From Macrostomum hystrix (lineage: Eukaryota > Platyhelminthes > Macrostomidae): DNA of 64,000 nt. The translations under genes and the position numbers were made by a program. How positions within the stretch are numbered: position 1 is the stretch's first letter; each line of letters begins with the position of its first letter. The DNA lies in assembly GCA_950097015.1 (NCBI GenBank), contig CATNEN010000033.1:3973501-4037500 (forward strand), read 5' to 3'. Below, one piece after another: positions 57,001 to 57,329 of the stretch. Below the pieces are notes generated by a model, which saw only the letters and a list, made by a program, of their open reading frames with translations, was not told the origin of the DNA and did not search any database.

Positions 57001-57246
57001 GAGGCCTCCAGCGAGGCGGCTGCGGCCGAGAAGCGCGCCTTGGAGAAGCTGCGCCGCATCGAGGAGCGGCTGGCGGGCGTGATGCGAACCCGGGACCTAC
57101 TGCCGCACCAGGAGCTGCGCGCGGCCGGTCAGGAATTCACGCAGGCCTCGCTGTCCGTGCAGGGCCAGGTTGACTTCCTCATTAGGGAGGCCTGCAGCGT
57201 CGAGCGTCTCTGCAGGATGTACATCGGCTGGCTGGCGTACTTGTAG
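1..57246 (+). CDS. ATR: ATR checkpoint kinase gene (5' partial, ~31 exons)
   Basis: ATR is a PI3K-like protein kinase that is recruited through ATRIP to RPA-coated single-stranded DNA and activates CHK1 at stalled replication forks. The exons read in order as an N-terminal helical (HEAT) solenoid, UME region, FAT domain, kinase domain and FATC tail. The strongest evidence is the C-terminus: glycine-loop region [14 protein letters not shown], the lysine region [14 protein letters not shown], catalytic loop [12 protein letters not shown] in CDFNCLFN, activation-segment region PFRLTHNM, and a FATC tail ending MYIGWLAYL. About 2,945 residues are encoded here even without the start, somewhat longer than the human protein. 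Splice phases agree at nearly every junction; the exon 11/12 junction is unresolved. The closest alternative, another PIKK such as mTOR or ATM, fits the kinase and FAT exons less well. Confidence 0.95.
117..490. repeat. minisatellite, ATR intron 1
   Basis: 38-bp unit (core ggtttccccaggattctctt, then ctaaaatagtctcactgg), about 9 copies. It fills nearly the whole intron. Confidence 0.92.
496..666 (+). CDS. ATR: ATR exon 2
   Basis: Acceptor ...aataatcgcag, donor gtgagg. Reads [20 protein letters not shown] and on to [13 protein letters not shown], an N-terminal HEAT-type helical stretch. The acceptor lies in the last degenerate unit of the upstream minisatellite. Confidence 0.8.
929..1002 (+). 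CDS. ATR: ATR exon 3
   Basis: Acceptor atttgcag, donor gtaaga. Reads (D)[18 protein letters not shown] and ends in phase 0 with YSGT. Confidence 0.75.
1095..1180 (+). CDS. ATR: ATR exon 4
   Basis: Acceptor aagcag, donor gtgaga. Reads [20 protein letters not shown] and then ARRVASVI. Phase 0 in, phase 2 out. Confidence 0.75.
1274..1391 (+). CDS. ATR: ATR exon 5
   Basis: Acceptor gcgcag, donor gttcgt (weak). Reads (M)[18 protein letters not shown] and ends EVGAGNEKL in phase 0. Confidence 0.7.
1500..1968. repeat. minisatellite, ATR intron 5
   Basis: Units of about 22-31 bp with core cccagatcctcaggttg and gctgccactc. Every unit holds CAG|GTTG, and the exon 6 acceptor is in the last unit. Confidence 0.92.
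1969..2147 (+). CDS. ATR: ATR exon 6
   Basis: Reads [20 protein letters not shown] and later [20 protein letters not shown], donor gtgagc, phase 2. The acceptor (atgcccag|gt) lies in the final unit of the intronic repeat. Confidence 0.8.
2170..2459. repeat. minisatellite, ATR intron 6
   Basis: 20-bp unit gttagatagcgcaggtaggt, 14 copies with single-base c/a variants. Each has two AG|GT steps. Confidence 0.95.
2460..2593. other. end of ATR intron 6
   Basis: Short unique stretch before exon 7. The minus strand has a degenerate B-box-like GAGTTCGAGTC (2532-2542); too weak to call a SINE. Confidence 0.3.
2594..3206 (+). CDS. ATR: ATR exon 7
   Basis: Acceptor cacgcag; 613 bp. Reads [20 protein letters not shown] through a Cys-rich helical part ([12 protein letters not shown]) and an Ala/Ser/Thr-rich low-complexity linker to [14 protein letters not shown]. 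The only donor that keeps the phase is GAG|GCGAGT, so this looks like a GC-AG intron. Confidence 0.8.
3207..3486 (+). other. ATR intron 7 (GC-AG), with small duplication
   Basis: Starts GCGAGT and ends CAGCAG. Contains a tandem duplication of cccttgctttagagttggtc (3313-3360). Confidence 0.6.
3487..3596 (+). CDS. ATR: ATR exon 8
   Basis: Acceptor cccagcag, donor gtgagt. Reads [20 protein letters not shown] and ends DGSSFLA(R), phase 2. Confidence 0.8.
3618..3925. repeat. minisatellite, ATR intron 8
   Basis: 28-bp unit (tgttgggatttcagtgtctc then agtttcat), 11 copies. Confidence 0.93.
4041..4306 (+). CDS. ATR: ATR exon 9
   Basis: Acceptor attgttag, donor gtgagt. Reads [20 protein letters not shown], then an Ala/Gly-rich insert, and ends [13 protein letters not shown]. 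Phase 1 out. Confidence 0.8.
4317..4360 (+). other. tRNA T-arm-like remnant in ATR intron 9
   Basis: Contains cggggg-ttcgaat-ccccg, a perfect 5-bp T-stem with a canonical T-loop (B box GGTTCGAATCC). No A box or anticodon arm is seen upstream, where the ATR exon ends. Probably a tRNA or SINE fragment. Confidence 0.45.
4422..4488. repeat. short tandem repeat, ATR intron 9
   Basis: About four copies of actcagtactgtacag (16 bp), decaying at the 3' end. Confidence 0.8.
4502..4587 (+). CDS. ATR: ATR exon 10
   Basis: Acceptor cattttag, donor gtgagt. Reads (C)[19 protein letters not shown] and ends APFIYKS, close in pattern to the segment before the central HEAT repeats of animal ATR. Confidence 0.85.
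4796..5178 (+). CDS. ATR: ATR exon 11 (3' end uncertain)
   Basis: Acceptor gctcgcag, phase 0. Reads [20 protein letters not shown], then [20 protein letters not shown] and [19 protein letters not shown]. The frame closes at 5186-5188. The candidate donors (5173 GTGGGT in phase 2, 5179 GTGCAG in phase 0) do not pair cleanly with the best-looking acceptor of the next exon, so the end given here is a choice. Confidence 0.65.
5228..5740. repeat. minisatellite, ATR intron 11
   Basis: 13-bp unit (gaccgtccattgt and gaccatcaattgt variants), about 39 copies. The array is open on the minus strand, giving a repetitive MDGHN-type translation that is not considered coding. Confidence 0.92.
5774..6094 (+). 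CDS. ATR: ATR exon 12 (5' end uncertain)
   Basis: The frame is fixed by its donor (AAAG|gtgcga), which joins in phase to exon 13 as LDK-DKELV. Contains two CxxC pairs, ICVECG and LRCQSC, about 50 residues apart, flanking a Ser-rich stretch. The acceptor is either ctttcag at about 5775 (phase 1) or gttgaag a few bases upstream (phase 0). Confidence 0.6.
6180..6648 (+). CDS. ATR: ATR exon 13
   Basis: Acceptor agttgcag, donor gtgagt. Begins with a His/Gln-rich stretch, then HEAT-like helices: [40 protein letters not shown], ending [11 protein letters not shown](L). Confidence 0.85.
6690..6832. repeat. minisatellite, ATR intron 13
   Basis: 34-bp unit (core caattgaccccgtgcatctg), about 4 copies in a 195-bp intron. 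Confidence 0.88.
6844..7344 (+). CDS. ATR: ATR exon 14
   Basis: Acceptor ctcgcgcag, donor gtgaga. Reads [20 protein letters not shown] through [20 protein letters not shown] to [18 protein letters not shown]. Long leucine-rich helical block, phase 2 on both sides. Confidence 0.85.
7364..7650. repeat. minisatellite, ATR intron 14
   Basis: 18-bp unit ggaggtgtggaagttcag, about 15 copies. Starts within 20 bp of the donor. Confidence 0.93.
7695..8013 (+). CDS. ATR: ATR exon 15
   Basis: Acceptor acccgcag, donor gtgagc. Reads [20 protein letters not shown] through [20 protein letters not shown] to [11 protein letters not shown]. Phase 0 out; joins directly to the UME exons. Confidence 0.85.
8100..9350. 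repeat. polypyrimidine minisatellite, ATR intron 15
   Basis: 18-bp unit cttcccttccatcttcct repeated about 60 times after a pyrimidine-rich lead-in. The plus strand is almost pure C/T for over 1.2 kb, interrupted only by the single A of each unit. Both strands are open (PSIFLF and KMEGKR repeats), which follows from the period being a multiple of three. Confidence 0.95.
9466..9647 (+). CDS. ATR: ATR exon 16 (UME region)
   Basis: Acceptor ccttcccag, donor gtgagt. Reads [20 protein letters not shown] then [20 protein letters not shown]. This is the UME domain pattern (LGILAFF.. / SL..L...) of ATR-family proteins. Confidence 0.9.
9732..9806 (+). CDS. ATR: ATR exon 17 (UME region)
   Basis: Acceptor cttgccag, donor gtaaga. 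Reads [20 protein letters not shown] and TYVT. Phase 2 in and out. Confidence 0.85.
9923..10042 (+). CDS. ATR: ATR exon 18 (UME region)
   Basis: Acceptor ttttttgtag, donor gtaaga. Reads [20 protein letters not shown] and ends LEHLVFKK(R). Confidence 0.85.
10140..10600. repeat. minisatellite, ATR intron 18
   Basis: 21-bp unit (core cagaccttcaacctggttcc), about 21 copies. Open on both strands, not coding. Confidence 0.94.
10620..10727 (+). CDS. ATR: ATR exon 19
   Basis: Acceptor cacttttcag, donor gtgagc. Reads [20 protein letters not shown] and then [15 protein letters not shown]. Confidence 0.85.
10972..11244 (+). CDS. ATR: ATR exon 20
   Basis: Acceptor cgaacttcag, donor gtgccc. Reads [20 protein letters not shown] and ends [15 protein letters not shown], matching the conserved ...CLGELGAIDP... 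ATR motif. Confidence 0.92.
11250..11970. repeat. minisatellite, ATR intron 20
   Basis: 20-bp unit ccttctaatcccatcagttc, about 35 copies, starting a few bases after the donor. A 5-unit block of variants (ctgttccctt / cctatcagtttcc) recurs, which suggests higher-order duplication. Confidence 0.94.
12066..12207 (+). CDS. ATR: ATR exon 21
   Basis: Acceptor cacccgcag, donor gtgagc. Reads [20 protein letters not shown] then [18 protein letters not shown] in phase 0. It joins directly to [11 protein letters not shown] 25 kb away, reproducing the ATR order across the giant intron. Confidence 0.9.
12250..12525. repeat. minisatellite, start of giant ATR intron
   Basis: 15-bp unit cacaaacccgaatctt with an aaccgaaacgtccc variant, in alternating blocks. 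Confidence 0.9.
12526..13139. other. unique intronic stretch
   Basis: AT-rich sequence after the array; probably includes the 3' UTR of the antisense TOX-like gene (just below 13140). No clear ORF or RNA seen. Confidence 0.4.
13140..13203 (-). CDS. TOX: TOX-like last exon
   Basis: Acceptor cactgcag; completes the split Arg codon and reads [20 protein letters not shown] then TGA at 13142-13140. Phase agreement with exon 5 supports this rather than the stop that directly overlaps the exon 5 donor. Confidence 0.75.
13140..22339 (-). CDS. TOX: TOX-family HMG-box protein gene, nested in ATR intron
   Basis: Antisense gene lying wholly inside the 25-kb ATR intron. Coding exons, in transcription order: 22339-22301, 19835-19278, 15084-15004, 14907-14569, 14481-13982, 13203-13140, with GT-AG junctions and consistent phases (exons 5+6 = 564 bp including TGA). 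Together they encode about 526 residues. Exon 2 holds a nuclear-localisation-like run [17 protein letters not shown] followed by the HMG box ([20 protein letters not shown] ... [17 protein letters not shown]). Exon 3 completes it ([20 protein letters not shown]), the hallmark of the TOX subfamily of DNA-bending chromatin proteins. Both flanks are rich in Gln/His runs. The C-terminus ends [18 protein letters not shown]. The first exon ([13 protein letters not shown]) is the least certain; an upstream in-frame Met at 22441 would add 34 residues. Which TOX paralogue it is cannot be told. Confidence 0.85.
13205..13865. repeat. minisatellite, last TOX-like intron
   Basis: 32-bp unit (core ggttaggggtcatgaggctt, then gaggcggtcatg), about 20 copies filling the 778-bp intron. 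Confidence 0.94.
13982..14481 (-). CDS. TOX: TOX-like exon 5: polyglutamine
   Basis: Acceptor gctccacag, donor GTGAGT. SADEMK is followed by a near-pure CAG run of about 18 codons, then further Q runs, [20 protein letters not shown] and [16 protein letters not shown]. It leaves two bases that join the last exon. Confidence 0.85.
14569..14907 (-). CDS. TOX: TOX-like exon 4: Gln/His-rich
   Basis: Acceptor aatttcag, donor GTGAGC; 113 codons. Reads [20 protein letters not shown] followed by a run of about 18 Gln and then mixed Gln/His to TGSCMM. Confidence 0.85.
15004..15084 (-). CDS. TOX: TOX-like exon 3: HMG box end
   Basis: Acceptor ttgccag, donor GTAAGA; 27 codons reading [20 protein letters not shown] and KARLVSM. 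This is helix 3 of the HMG box and the TOX-specific extension. Confidence 0.92.
15085..16318. other. TOX-like intron 2, proximal part
   Basis: Mostly unique AT-rich sequence; a short (CTG)n run at about 16005-16027. No gene supported. Confidence 0.4.
16319..16975. repeat. minisatellite, TOX-like intron 2
   Basis: 38-bp unit (core ccacatggatagactagcaa, then tccattctattcattcat), about 17 copies. Confidence 0.95.
16976..19277. other. TOX-like intron 2, distal part
   Basis: 2.3 kb of unique AT-rich sequence. I see no supportable ORF, RNA or repeat. Confidence 0.4.
19278..19835 (-). CDS. TOX: TOX-like exon 2: Gln-rich N-part and HMG box start
   Basis: Reads [40 protein letters not shown], a second His/Gln run, then [20 protein letters not shown] into the HMG box. 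Donor GTGAGT follows EDKN. The acceptor (gagcag) lacks a good pyrimidine tract, so the 5' edge is a little uncertain. Confidence 0.88.
19990..20605. repeat. polypyrimidine minisatellite, TOX-like intron 1
   Basis: 16-bp unit cccctgtctcatctct, about 38 near-identical copies. Its 16-residue period translations are not coding. Confidence 0.95.
20606..21649. other. TOX-like intron 1, middle
   Basis: Unique AT-rich sequence; nothing supportable. Confidence 0.4.
21650..22270. repeat. minisatellite, TOX-like intron 1
   Basis: 26-bp unit (core gagtccactatctcccatgt), about 24 copies with block-wise variants (ctaacatatg, cttccattcg). It ends 30 bp from the donor of the first coding exon. Confidence 0.94.
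22301..22339 (-). CDS. TOX: TOX-like probable first coding exon
   Basis: [13 protein letters not shown] followed by donor GTGAGT in phase 0, matching exon 2. The frame stays open upstream ([15 protein letters not shown]) to another Met at 22441, so the true start may be further 5'. Confidence 0.6.
22442..23430. other. presumed 5' region of the TOX-like gene
   Basis: Mixed, partly GC-rich sequence upstream (minus sense) of the first coding exon. A promoter is expected here or beyond, but I see no clear core element. Confidence 0.3.
23435..23860. repeat. pyrimidine-rich minisatellite
   Basis: 21-bp unit (core ctactatccgccctctgtct), about 15 copies plus a degenerate tail, inside the ATR intron. 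Confidence 0.92.
23861..25375. other. giant ATR intron, unique stretch
   Basis: AT-rich, with a pyrimidine-rich patch at 24470-24600. No gene supported. Confidence 0.4.
25376..25856. repeat. minisatellite
   Basis: 21-bp unit (core gtgagacaccggggtaggag), about 22 copies. Open on several frames, not coding. Confidence 0.94.
25857..26530. other. giant ATR intron, unique stretch
   Basis: No ORF, RNA or repeat that I can support. Confidence 0.4.
26531..27695. repeat. polypyrimidine minisatellite
   Basis: Units of 21 and 23 bp (tatcacttcccctctcccct and cctcacttcccctctctccc types) alternating into about 44-bp higher-order units; about 1.16 kb and strongly pyrimidine on the plus strand. Confidence 0.95.
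27696..28724. other. giant ATR intron, unique stretch
   Basis: Unique sequence; nothing supportable. Confidence 0.4.
28725..29762. repeat. 45-bp minisatellite
   Basis: 45-bp unit (core ctcaagcctgtctgctgagg, then ataaacatggattgatattcagagg in two halves), 23 copies, over 95% alike. Open on the plus strand with a 15-residue [15 protein letters not shown] period. Variants hit first and second codon positions as often as third, so no sign of coding constraint. Confidence 0.95.
29763..31100. other. giant ATR intron, unique stretch
   Basis: AT-rich; a pure (CTG)n run of about 9 at 29985-30012. No gene supported. Confidence 0.4.
31101..33670. repeat. 48-bp minisatellite, largest array in the window
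   Basis: 48-bp unit (gtgacattgcagtcagatta, caggtagctttaccagg, tgaactgactg), about 53 copies over 2.57 kb. Open on both strands because 48 is a multiple of three: the plus frame gives [16 protein letters not shown], the minus frame [16 protein letters not shown]. Each unit has three AG|GT steps. Confidence 0.96.
33671..35324. other. giant ATR intron, unique stretch
   Basis: No supportable gene or RNA. Confidence 0.4.
35325..35600. repeat. short-unit tandem repeat with palindromic core
   Basis: About 20-24-bp units around gaagcttcagggttttcaa; each has the palindrome GAAGCTTC. Confidence 0.88.
35601..36785. other. giant ATR intron, unique stretch
   Basis: A short (CAG)n-like run at 36093-36128. 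No gene supported. Confidence 0.4.
36786..37190. repeat. 12-bp pyrimidine-rich minisatellite
   Basis: Unit ctgcttctctac, about 33 copies, with a recurring ctgcttgtctctctgcttcc block forming a higher-order unit. Confidence 0.93.
37499..37783 (+). CDS. ATR: ATR exon 22
   Basis: Acceptor aattccag, donor gtaagt. Reads [53 protein letters not shown] and [11 protein letters not shown]. The DWSG..PIF and W...LIT motifs are typical of ATR just before the FAT domain. Confidence 0.93.
37807..37995 (+). mobile_element. tRNA-derived SINE, copy A, left part
   Basis: Starts ggggccggtggcagagcgg, a tRNA-like head with an A box (TGGCAGAGCGG, 37816-37826) and B box (AGCTCGATTCC, 37860-37870). About 80% alike by eye to copy B at 51967. 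Interrupted by the LTR element at the gaga target site; it resumes at 48558. Confidence 0.8.
37996..38957 (-). repeat. 3' LTR of the retrotransposon
   Basis: Direct repeat of 47596-48557 at an offset of exactly 9,600 bp; no mismatch seen. TG...CA ends on the minus strand. The polypurine tract abuts its inner edge. Confidence 0.96.
38961..38972 (-). other. polypurine tract
   Basis: Minus strand AAAAAAGGGAGA, three bases before the 3' LTR. It primes plus-strand DNA synthesis in LTR elements. Confidence 0.75.
39025..39243 (-). CDS. RING-finger ORF downstream of pol
   Basis: 72 codons from ATG at 39243, beginning [10 protein letters not shown]. The cysteine/histidine spacing fits a C3HC4 RING: CPVC, then [11 protein letters not shown], then CPLC, followed by another C..C pair (CMICNSW). 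RING domains usually act as E3 ubiquitin ligases. The same frame is open upstream to about 39390 with no ATG, overlapping the end of the polyprotein in the -1 frame, so expression by frameshift or from a non-ATG start (39349) is possible. It lies inside the element, between pol and the 3' LTR, so it is cargo of the retrotransposon and not a host exon. Its target is unknown. Confidence 0.7.
   Translation of the reverse strand: MDCPVCLEEFSCKLPCICVNKHHVCGSCLSLAHYKKPLKNCPLCRGNLRQCMICNSWRTVQYCQYVMLSYYC
39375..47054 (-). CDS. gag-env-pol polyprotein of the LTR retrotransposon
   Basis: One uninterrupted frame of about 2,559 codons from ATG at 47054 (open upstream to 47102 without another ATG). Order: capsid-like Gag (47054 to ~46400); CCHC zinc knuckle [14 protein letters not shown] (46281-46322); a long acidic linker; an envelope-like glycoprotein with an N-terminal hydrophobic segment ([15 protein letters not shown], near 45000), N-glycosylation sites, a furin-like RKKR (~44034-44045) and a C-terminal membrane segment (near 43165-43245). 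Then come protease (LLDSGSS, ~42850), reverse transcriptase (YVDD, 41580-41591), RNase H (ETDAS, ~41135), integrase zinc finger (H..H..C..C, ~40535-40400), integrase D,D,E (SIDITG ~40320; SDNGTQF ~40125; VERFHR ~40025) and a GPF chromodomain-like end (~39620). The env position between gag and pol is very unusual. It could be a true fusion needing proteolysis, or env may come from a spliced RNA. All key catalytic residues are present. Confidence 0.93.
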   Translation of the reverse strand: MARRNYQVHRDIKETVGMYTMDKDFNTFIDHFDLVSREYGLQNAEKALLLPPLLQGTAREIYGKLTAAVQQDYQALVTQLRAQFARCGTNRSVLLHKLHNRKMSPTESFLTFVDDIRKIIKALHQPPPLDQGAQPIGPAESAARERQRLEDREQSLILHVINNAQPTLRDRLLRETINTEEQLLRCGMQWEASAPLMTTHNSDTTQLAEQLSKLMQQHQTSAIVPQQQRYSYPQPQQRYLHTSTCYTCGRIGHYARDCRSRGNPRSYNDNRQTNWTHPPRQPSNRNWTNSRQQDSRPSNAIVPYRQQRNPPPPRQPTQVRRQYTQAIEPEYTQTIEPKFKIEDLMPDFSVNVLDELEKQKKEQEINDLHLDNDGAAYITIIESDHSKEPPMPQKETEDTEENNFYYNNESTQEIQNDNTSNDSSCIMGSLFEELSIPSPRESVAFNTCQHIERKQLQQQIKGLFKIPTMSDLSKILQNKEGIDELSTSTERNNEEHSAKNSHNTSEENISMLQILVDDIDLTETPPSTPKYKPDPEYENITHVNSSEGQNGHDKAVNTESYYSKHDRSSQTKSDYNTSMENDDDHIYDEPTTWIDMRTDTTSTVLQTLNTPLTFNMKQPTWYNQQTRPSGCNNPWHFSMRLTPPIGETEDQRYSINTNKPTTPTKVKKKKRHILIRWLFSAIVMLLLPTVVPSSVPMICPTDANIQPVIYKIPTEIKCSYFKTNQTKPIPLTIDVYKANTKKHRQYGIICFRDKHELEKVWYIQWNRIRFWQTALPVTQEECLQWNQTLFSKDGELHADEKIGNSQLFRTKNSASGRYVHWNEYIWPRYTTTNSYLIRKVLFYHNPFENMESLQLSMEDCKYNTGFCETAKLWNEAVWQVPLAPTYHQNYRWQIEHRHSPYYEITEYQRQYFVAWKVEPNIDCKFQKYHTIKGSLLSNTFLASTSDFALTFPKKAKYLQINCKENSKKLLVSEQEIPLELRDMDEDTFMRLVNGTYSTRTNTARKKRELQRPSMVSARLLAAKLAAMEHNLHKELNYLHKSLIQLTCRMHETALNYARQNYYVNPTSTFRKITGIQDALAIPISGHLLIYKCVPLHHFNILPSNTSTTCYDKPRIEAYYNGKRIQGFLDTVHNIIVGTAIPRPCTDAANYFNINNKLHKVSTTGHITNITGMQAIIDETYELSDLQLKINKTTYKPFGDIKLDEITPGWTINDFLQVFIAQRQMMNKLFTQHNQQDKEQSFSTGFIIHNAIGSFWSNSFLDLLQGKGSYYQGFIFSSACIVWIHLALMIFITVVRCVARAYPAKQRIFQIDKQQETTTLNEKIEETLLQDQRKQLLPTAPEPEASNIYPKIEIRTARPPPKSPPLPTDPKWPANYICTLQANMGRAMAQVFINNMPSKALLDSGSSITVITKRLYDKLQLHMRPSSIAVAGAGGHALNILGQVNISLKLANKQLLVQAFVIDHLPSQDVIIGIDTFRQMNLPLTFDFNKQTFKLDNVEHPLVSQVHLQPKVHIKQDVFIQPESTCWVKAYLANHDDVEEAMIFEPRKKILTTKEVLIPTALVLITKERNIPVQIINPNQHPVKIYAGTCMGHLNTQASVMLIQPDTTTKMSKQKFLQQIDLSQSPITEGQKTQVKDLLWKYNDVFCHHDYDIGCARDIKQKIELLPHQEPIQCKPYPVAKHLQQHFDEIIEKMLKAGIIKRTVSAYSSPCLLVEKKETNERRLVCDFRVLNKYIPTDQQSLPKISELLARLNTATLFTVFDLRHGFWQIELEEESKQYTAFKTYKGEVFAYQRSPMGISNSPATMSRLTAYMLAGCTNLLHYVDDILAFGNNFEQLVKVMEQALFLLRQQGLKLQPTKCKFCRDSVRYLGHHVSSRGISPDPNNVDKVKKFPKPTSITKLQSFLGLAQYFRKFLPNFAQTAKPLYELLKIPKWKEDNWKAEQQESFDRIKQQLTSDALLKHPNFHKPFIIETDASGSGLGAVLLQEMEPKKEKPIAYISRALRPNETKWSATERELLAVLFALRQFHYYIYGSPLPTIIRTDYAPLTHVVKTKGQTNNRLIRMVLKIQDYNFHLVYKPGPMNKAADALSRTYEINAVHPIPTIKDLLKAQQDDSFYKAIQEDTEETENELTKIEKQFLRKHKNSLVFRELALYWVYNNIPRLYLPYTFRSAILHELHDSPLAGHLSAKKTIQRVAQFYFWPTMNLDIRKYCTQCHSCASTKIGRRQKPEFQSVPKTTTWDTVSIDITGPLPPARQHSIDYNYILTALDVFSKFAVAIPIPDITATTVAMAFYNEIICKFGTPKTLTSDNGTQFTSQLFQQAAKLLNIQQIFTSTYNPKANLVERFHRNLHEMLTHFVYKQPEDWIIYIQSVTMAYNSAVHRSTENTPFFLMFSRDFQPPNLLVQKLLPSQYVDTPTTLQKFTSQLHLAWQIAKHNLDNQSTVPTTSNHASTLQVGDIVYLHYPAQHTHKHAFKYKGPFRVTGLISATTARLANIQDPHQPQFYVHIQRLKRITNDTTFLPTLQNPDHTKTTNKHIATAHAETQTTNTPPNTHTYNLRPR
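47055..47595 (-). other. retrotransposon leader
   Basis: Untranslated stretch between the 5' LTR and the gag start. It contains the primer-binding site, a short duplicated cctgggcttgattgcaggg segment (47539-47580) and a (GT)n-like run (47151-47175). No ORF supported. Confidence 0.6.
47576..47593 (-). other. primer-binding site
   Basis: Minus strand reads AC then TGGTGATCTCGCCCAGGC directly after the LTR end. It begins TGG, complementary to a tRNA CCA 3' end. I could not name the tRNA. Confidence 0.6.
47596..48557 (-). repeat. 5' LTR of the retrotransposon
   Basis: Direct repeat of 37996-38957. As the upstream LTR on the minus strand it carries the promoter. The primer-binding site starts two bases inside its inner edge. 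Confidence 0.96.
48198..48207 (-). promoter_or_regulatory. TATA box of the 5' LTR
   Basis: Minus strand reads CTATAAATAC, about 350 bp into the LTR. The same site occurs in the 3' LTR at 38598-38607. A TATA box at this place is expected for the U3 promoter of LTR elements; the start of transcription is not visible. Confidence 0.5.
48558..48785 (+). mobile_element. tRNA-derived SINE, copy A, right part
   Basis: Continues the SINE body after the retrotransposon (gtatctgtgtgcgtgtgtgc, aggagtcagcgaaatggg, gtgtcaccaaatgatgtgcc), all shared with copy B. Ends in an ATT-rich tail. Confidence 0.78.
48984..49130 (+). CDS. ATR: ATR exon 23
   Basis: Acceptor cccctcag, donor gtgagt. Reads [20 protein letters not shown] then [20 protein letters not shown]. 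Start of the FAT solenoid; phase 0. Confidence 0.9.
49195..49710. repeat. 24-bp minisatellite, ATR intron 23
   Basis: Unit cgtccgtttcctcaatggtc plus tctt, about 21 copies with a single internal variant (cttaatgg). Nearly perfect, so very recently amplified or homogenised. Confidence 0.96.
49755..50198 (+). CDS. ATR: ATR exon 24 (FAT)
   Basis: Acceptor attctccag, donor gtttgg. Reads [40 protein letters not shown], an Ala-rich insert, then [23 protein letters not shown] domain helices. Confidence 0.92.
50212..50495. repeat. minisatellite, ATR intron 24
   Basis: 18-bp unit gtgggataatccaagctg, about 15 copies. Confidence 0.93.
50580..50969 (+). CDS. ATR: ATR exon 25 (FAT)
   Basis: Acceptor gcccgcag, donor gtgaga. 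Reads [40 protein letters not shown] and [21 protein letters not shown]-like FAT repeats. Confidence 0.92.
50985..51155. repeat. minisatellite, ATR intron 25
   Basis: Unit ttggtcattctcatacctg, about 9 copies. Confidence 0.92.
51232..51615 (+). CDS. ATR: ATR exon 26 (FAT)
   Basis: Acceptor ccccaacag, donor gtgaga. Reads [20 protein letters not shown], then [20 protein letters not shown] and [20 protein letters not shown]. Confidence 0.92.
51655..51925. repeat. minisatellite, ATR intron 26
   Basis: 20-bp unit gtgtgtcaggaggagtcaag, about 13 copies, directly before SINE copy B. Confidence 0.94.
51967..52268 (+). mobile_element. tRNA-derived SINE, copy B
   Basis: Uninterrupted copy of about 300 bp. 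A box TGGCAGAGTGG (51977-51987) and B box AGTTCGATTCC (52021-52031), the same spacing as copy A, then a tRNA-unrelated body. It lies in sense orientation in an ATR intron, about 40 bp before the acceptor of exon 27. I cannot name the SINE family. Confidence 0.8.
52309..52659 (+). CDS. ATR: ATR exon 27 (FAT, low-complexity start)
   Basis: Acceptor ccttcacag, donor gtgagg. Opens with Ser/Thr/Ala runs, then [20 protein letters not shown], a Gly-rich loop, and [14 protein letters not shown]. The low-complexity inserts are not expected in vertebrate ATR. Confidence 0.88.
52755..53065. repeat. minisatellite, ATR intron 27
   Basis: 20-bp unit gaatccaagatgggatttga, about 15 copies with a 4-unit block repeated twice. 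Confidence 0.93.
53128..53847 (+). CDS. ATR: ATR exon 28 (FAT)
   Basis: Acceptor acgcatcag, donor gtagga; 720 bp, phase 0 both ends. RRDQ joins to [19 protein letters not shown], followed by [40 protein letters not shown] and [21 protein letters not shown] strong FAT-domain match, including the Y..AFSQL.SR..HSH pattern. Confidence 0.93.
53860..54215. repeat. minisatellite, ATR intron 28
   Basis: 21-bp G-rich unit (core gggatgggatctatggggat), about 16 copies, starting about 10 bp past the donor. Confidence 0.93.
54420..54472. repeat. short repeat at the exon 29 acceptor
   Basis: Three copies of cctgtccgcatcctca; the last one becomes the polypyrimidine tract and acceptor (gcatcccgccag). Confidence 0.85.
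54475..54887 (+). CDS. ATR: ATR exon 29 (kinase N-lobe)
   Basis: Acceptor tcccgccag, donor gtgaga. [20 protein letters not shown] leads to [20 protein letters not shown], then [20 protein letters not shown] and EDDLRKDC(R): the glycine-loop region and ATP-contact lysine segment of PIKKs. Confidence 0.95.
54935..55800. repeat. minisatellite, ATR intron 29
   Basis: 21-bp unit (core ggttccattcccaggttaat), about 41 copies. Every unit holds CCCAG|GTTAAT, a splice-site-like step. Confidence 0.95.
55855..56356 (+). CDS. ATR: ATR exon 30 (kinase catalytic core)
   Basis: Acceptor gccctcag, donor gtgcgt. Reads [60 protein letters not shown], then [20 protein letters not shown] and [10 protein letters not shown]. 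It contains the catalytic Asp (GDRH) and the metal-binding Asp (DFN). Confidence 0.96.
56385..56708. repeat. minisatellite, ATR intron 30
   Basis: 21-bp unit (core cttctcaccttctgatctac), about 16 copies. The last degenerate unit supplies the exon 31 acceptor tract. Confidence 0.94.
56722..57246 (+). CDS. ATR: ATR exon 31 (activation segment to FATC, stop)
   Basis: Acceptor ctccctcag. Reads [40 protein letters not shown], a PRD-like linker with an Ala-rich insert, then [20 protein letters not shown] and YIGWLAYL before TAG at 57244-57246. The FATC ending confirms the 3' end of the gene. Confidence 0.96.
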   Translation, partial: GLLFPVPEVVPFRLTHNMIDAMGATGVEGVFRRACEATLGLMRREARPLVAVLRPLAFDPIVDWMKPRHQNLAGAELSYLDGPAAAGAAGGSAEASSEAAAAEKRALEKLRRIEERLAGVMRTRDLLPHQELRAAGQEFTQASLSVQGQVDFLIREACSVERLCRMYIGWLAYL

Positions 57247-57329
57247 CTGCTGACTGAGTCTGGTTGTCAGATCCCAATGCCTTGCGTTTTTATATCCCAC
57301 TTTTATTTAAATTAATCATCTCCAAACTG

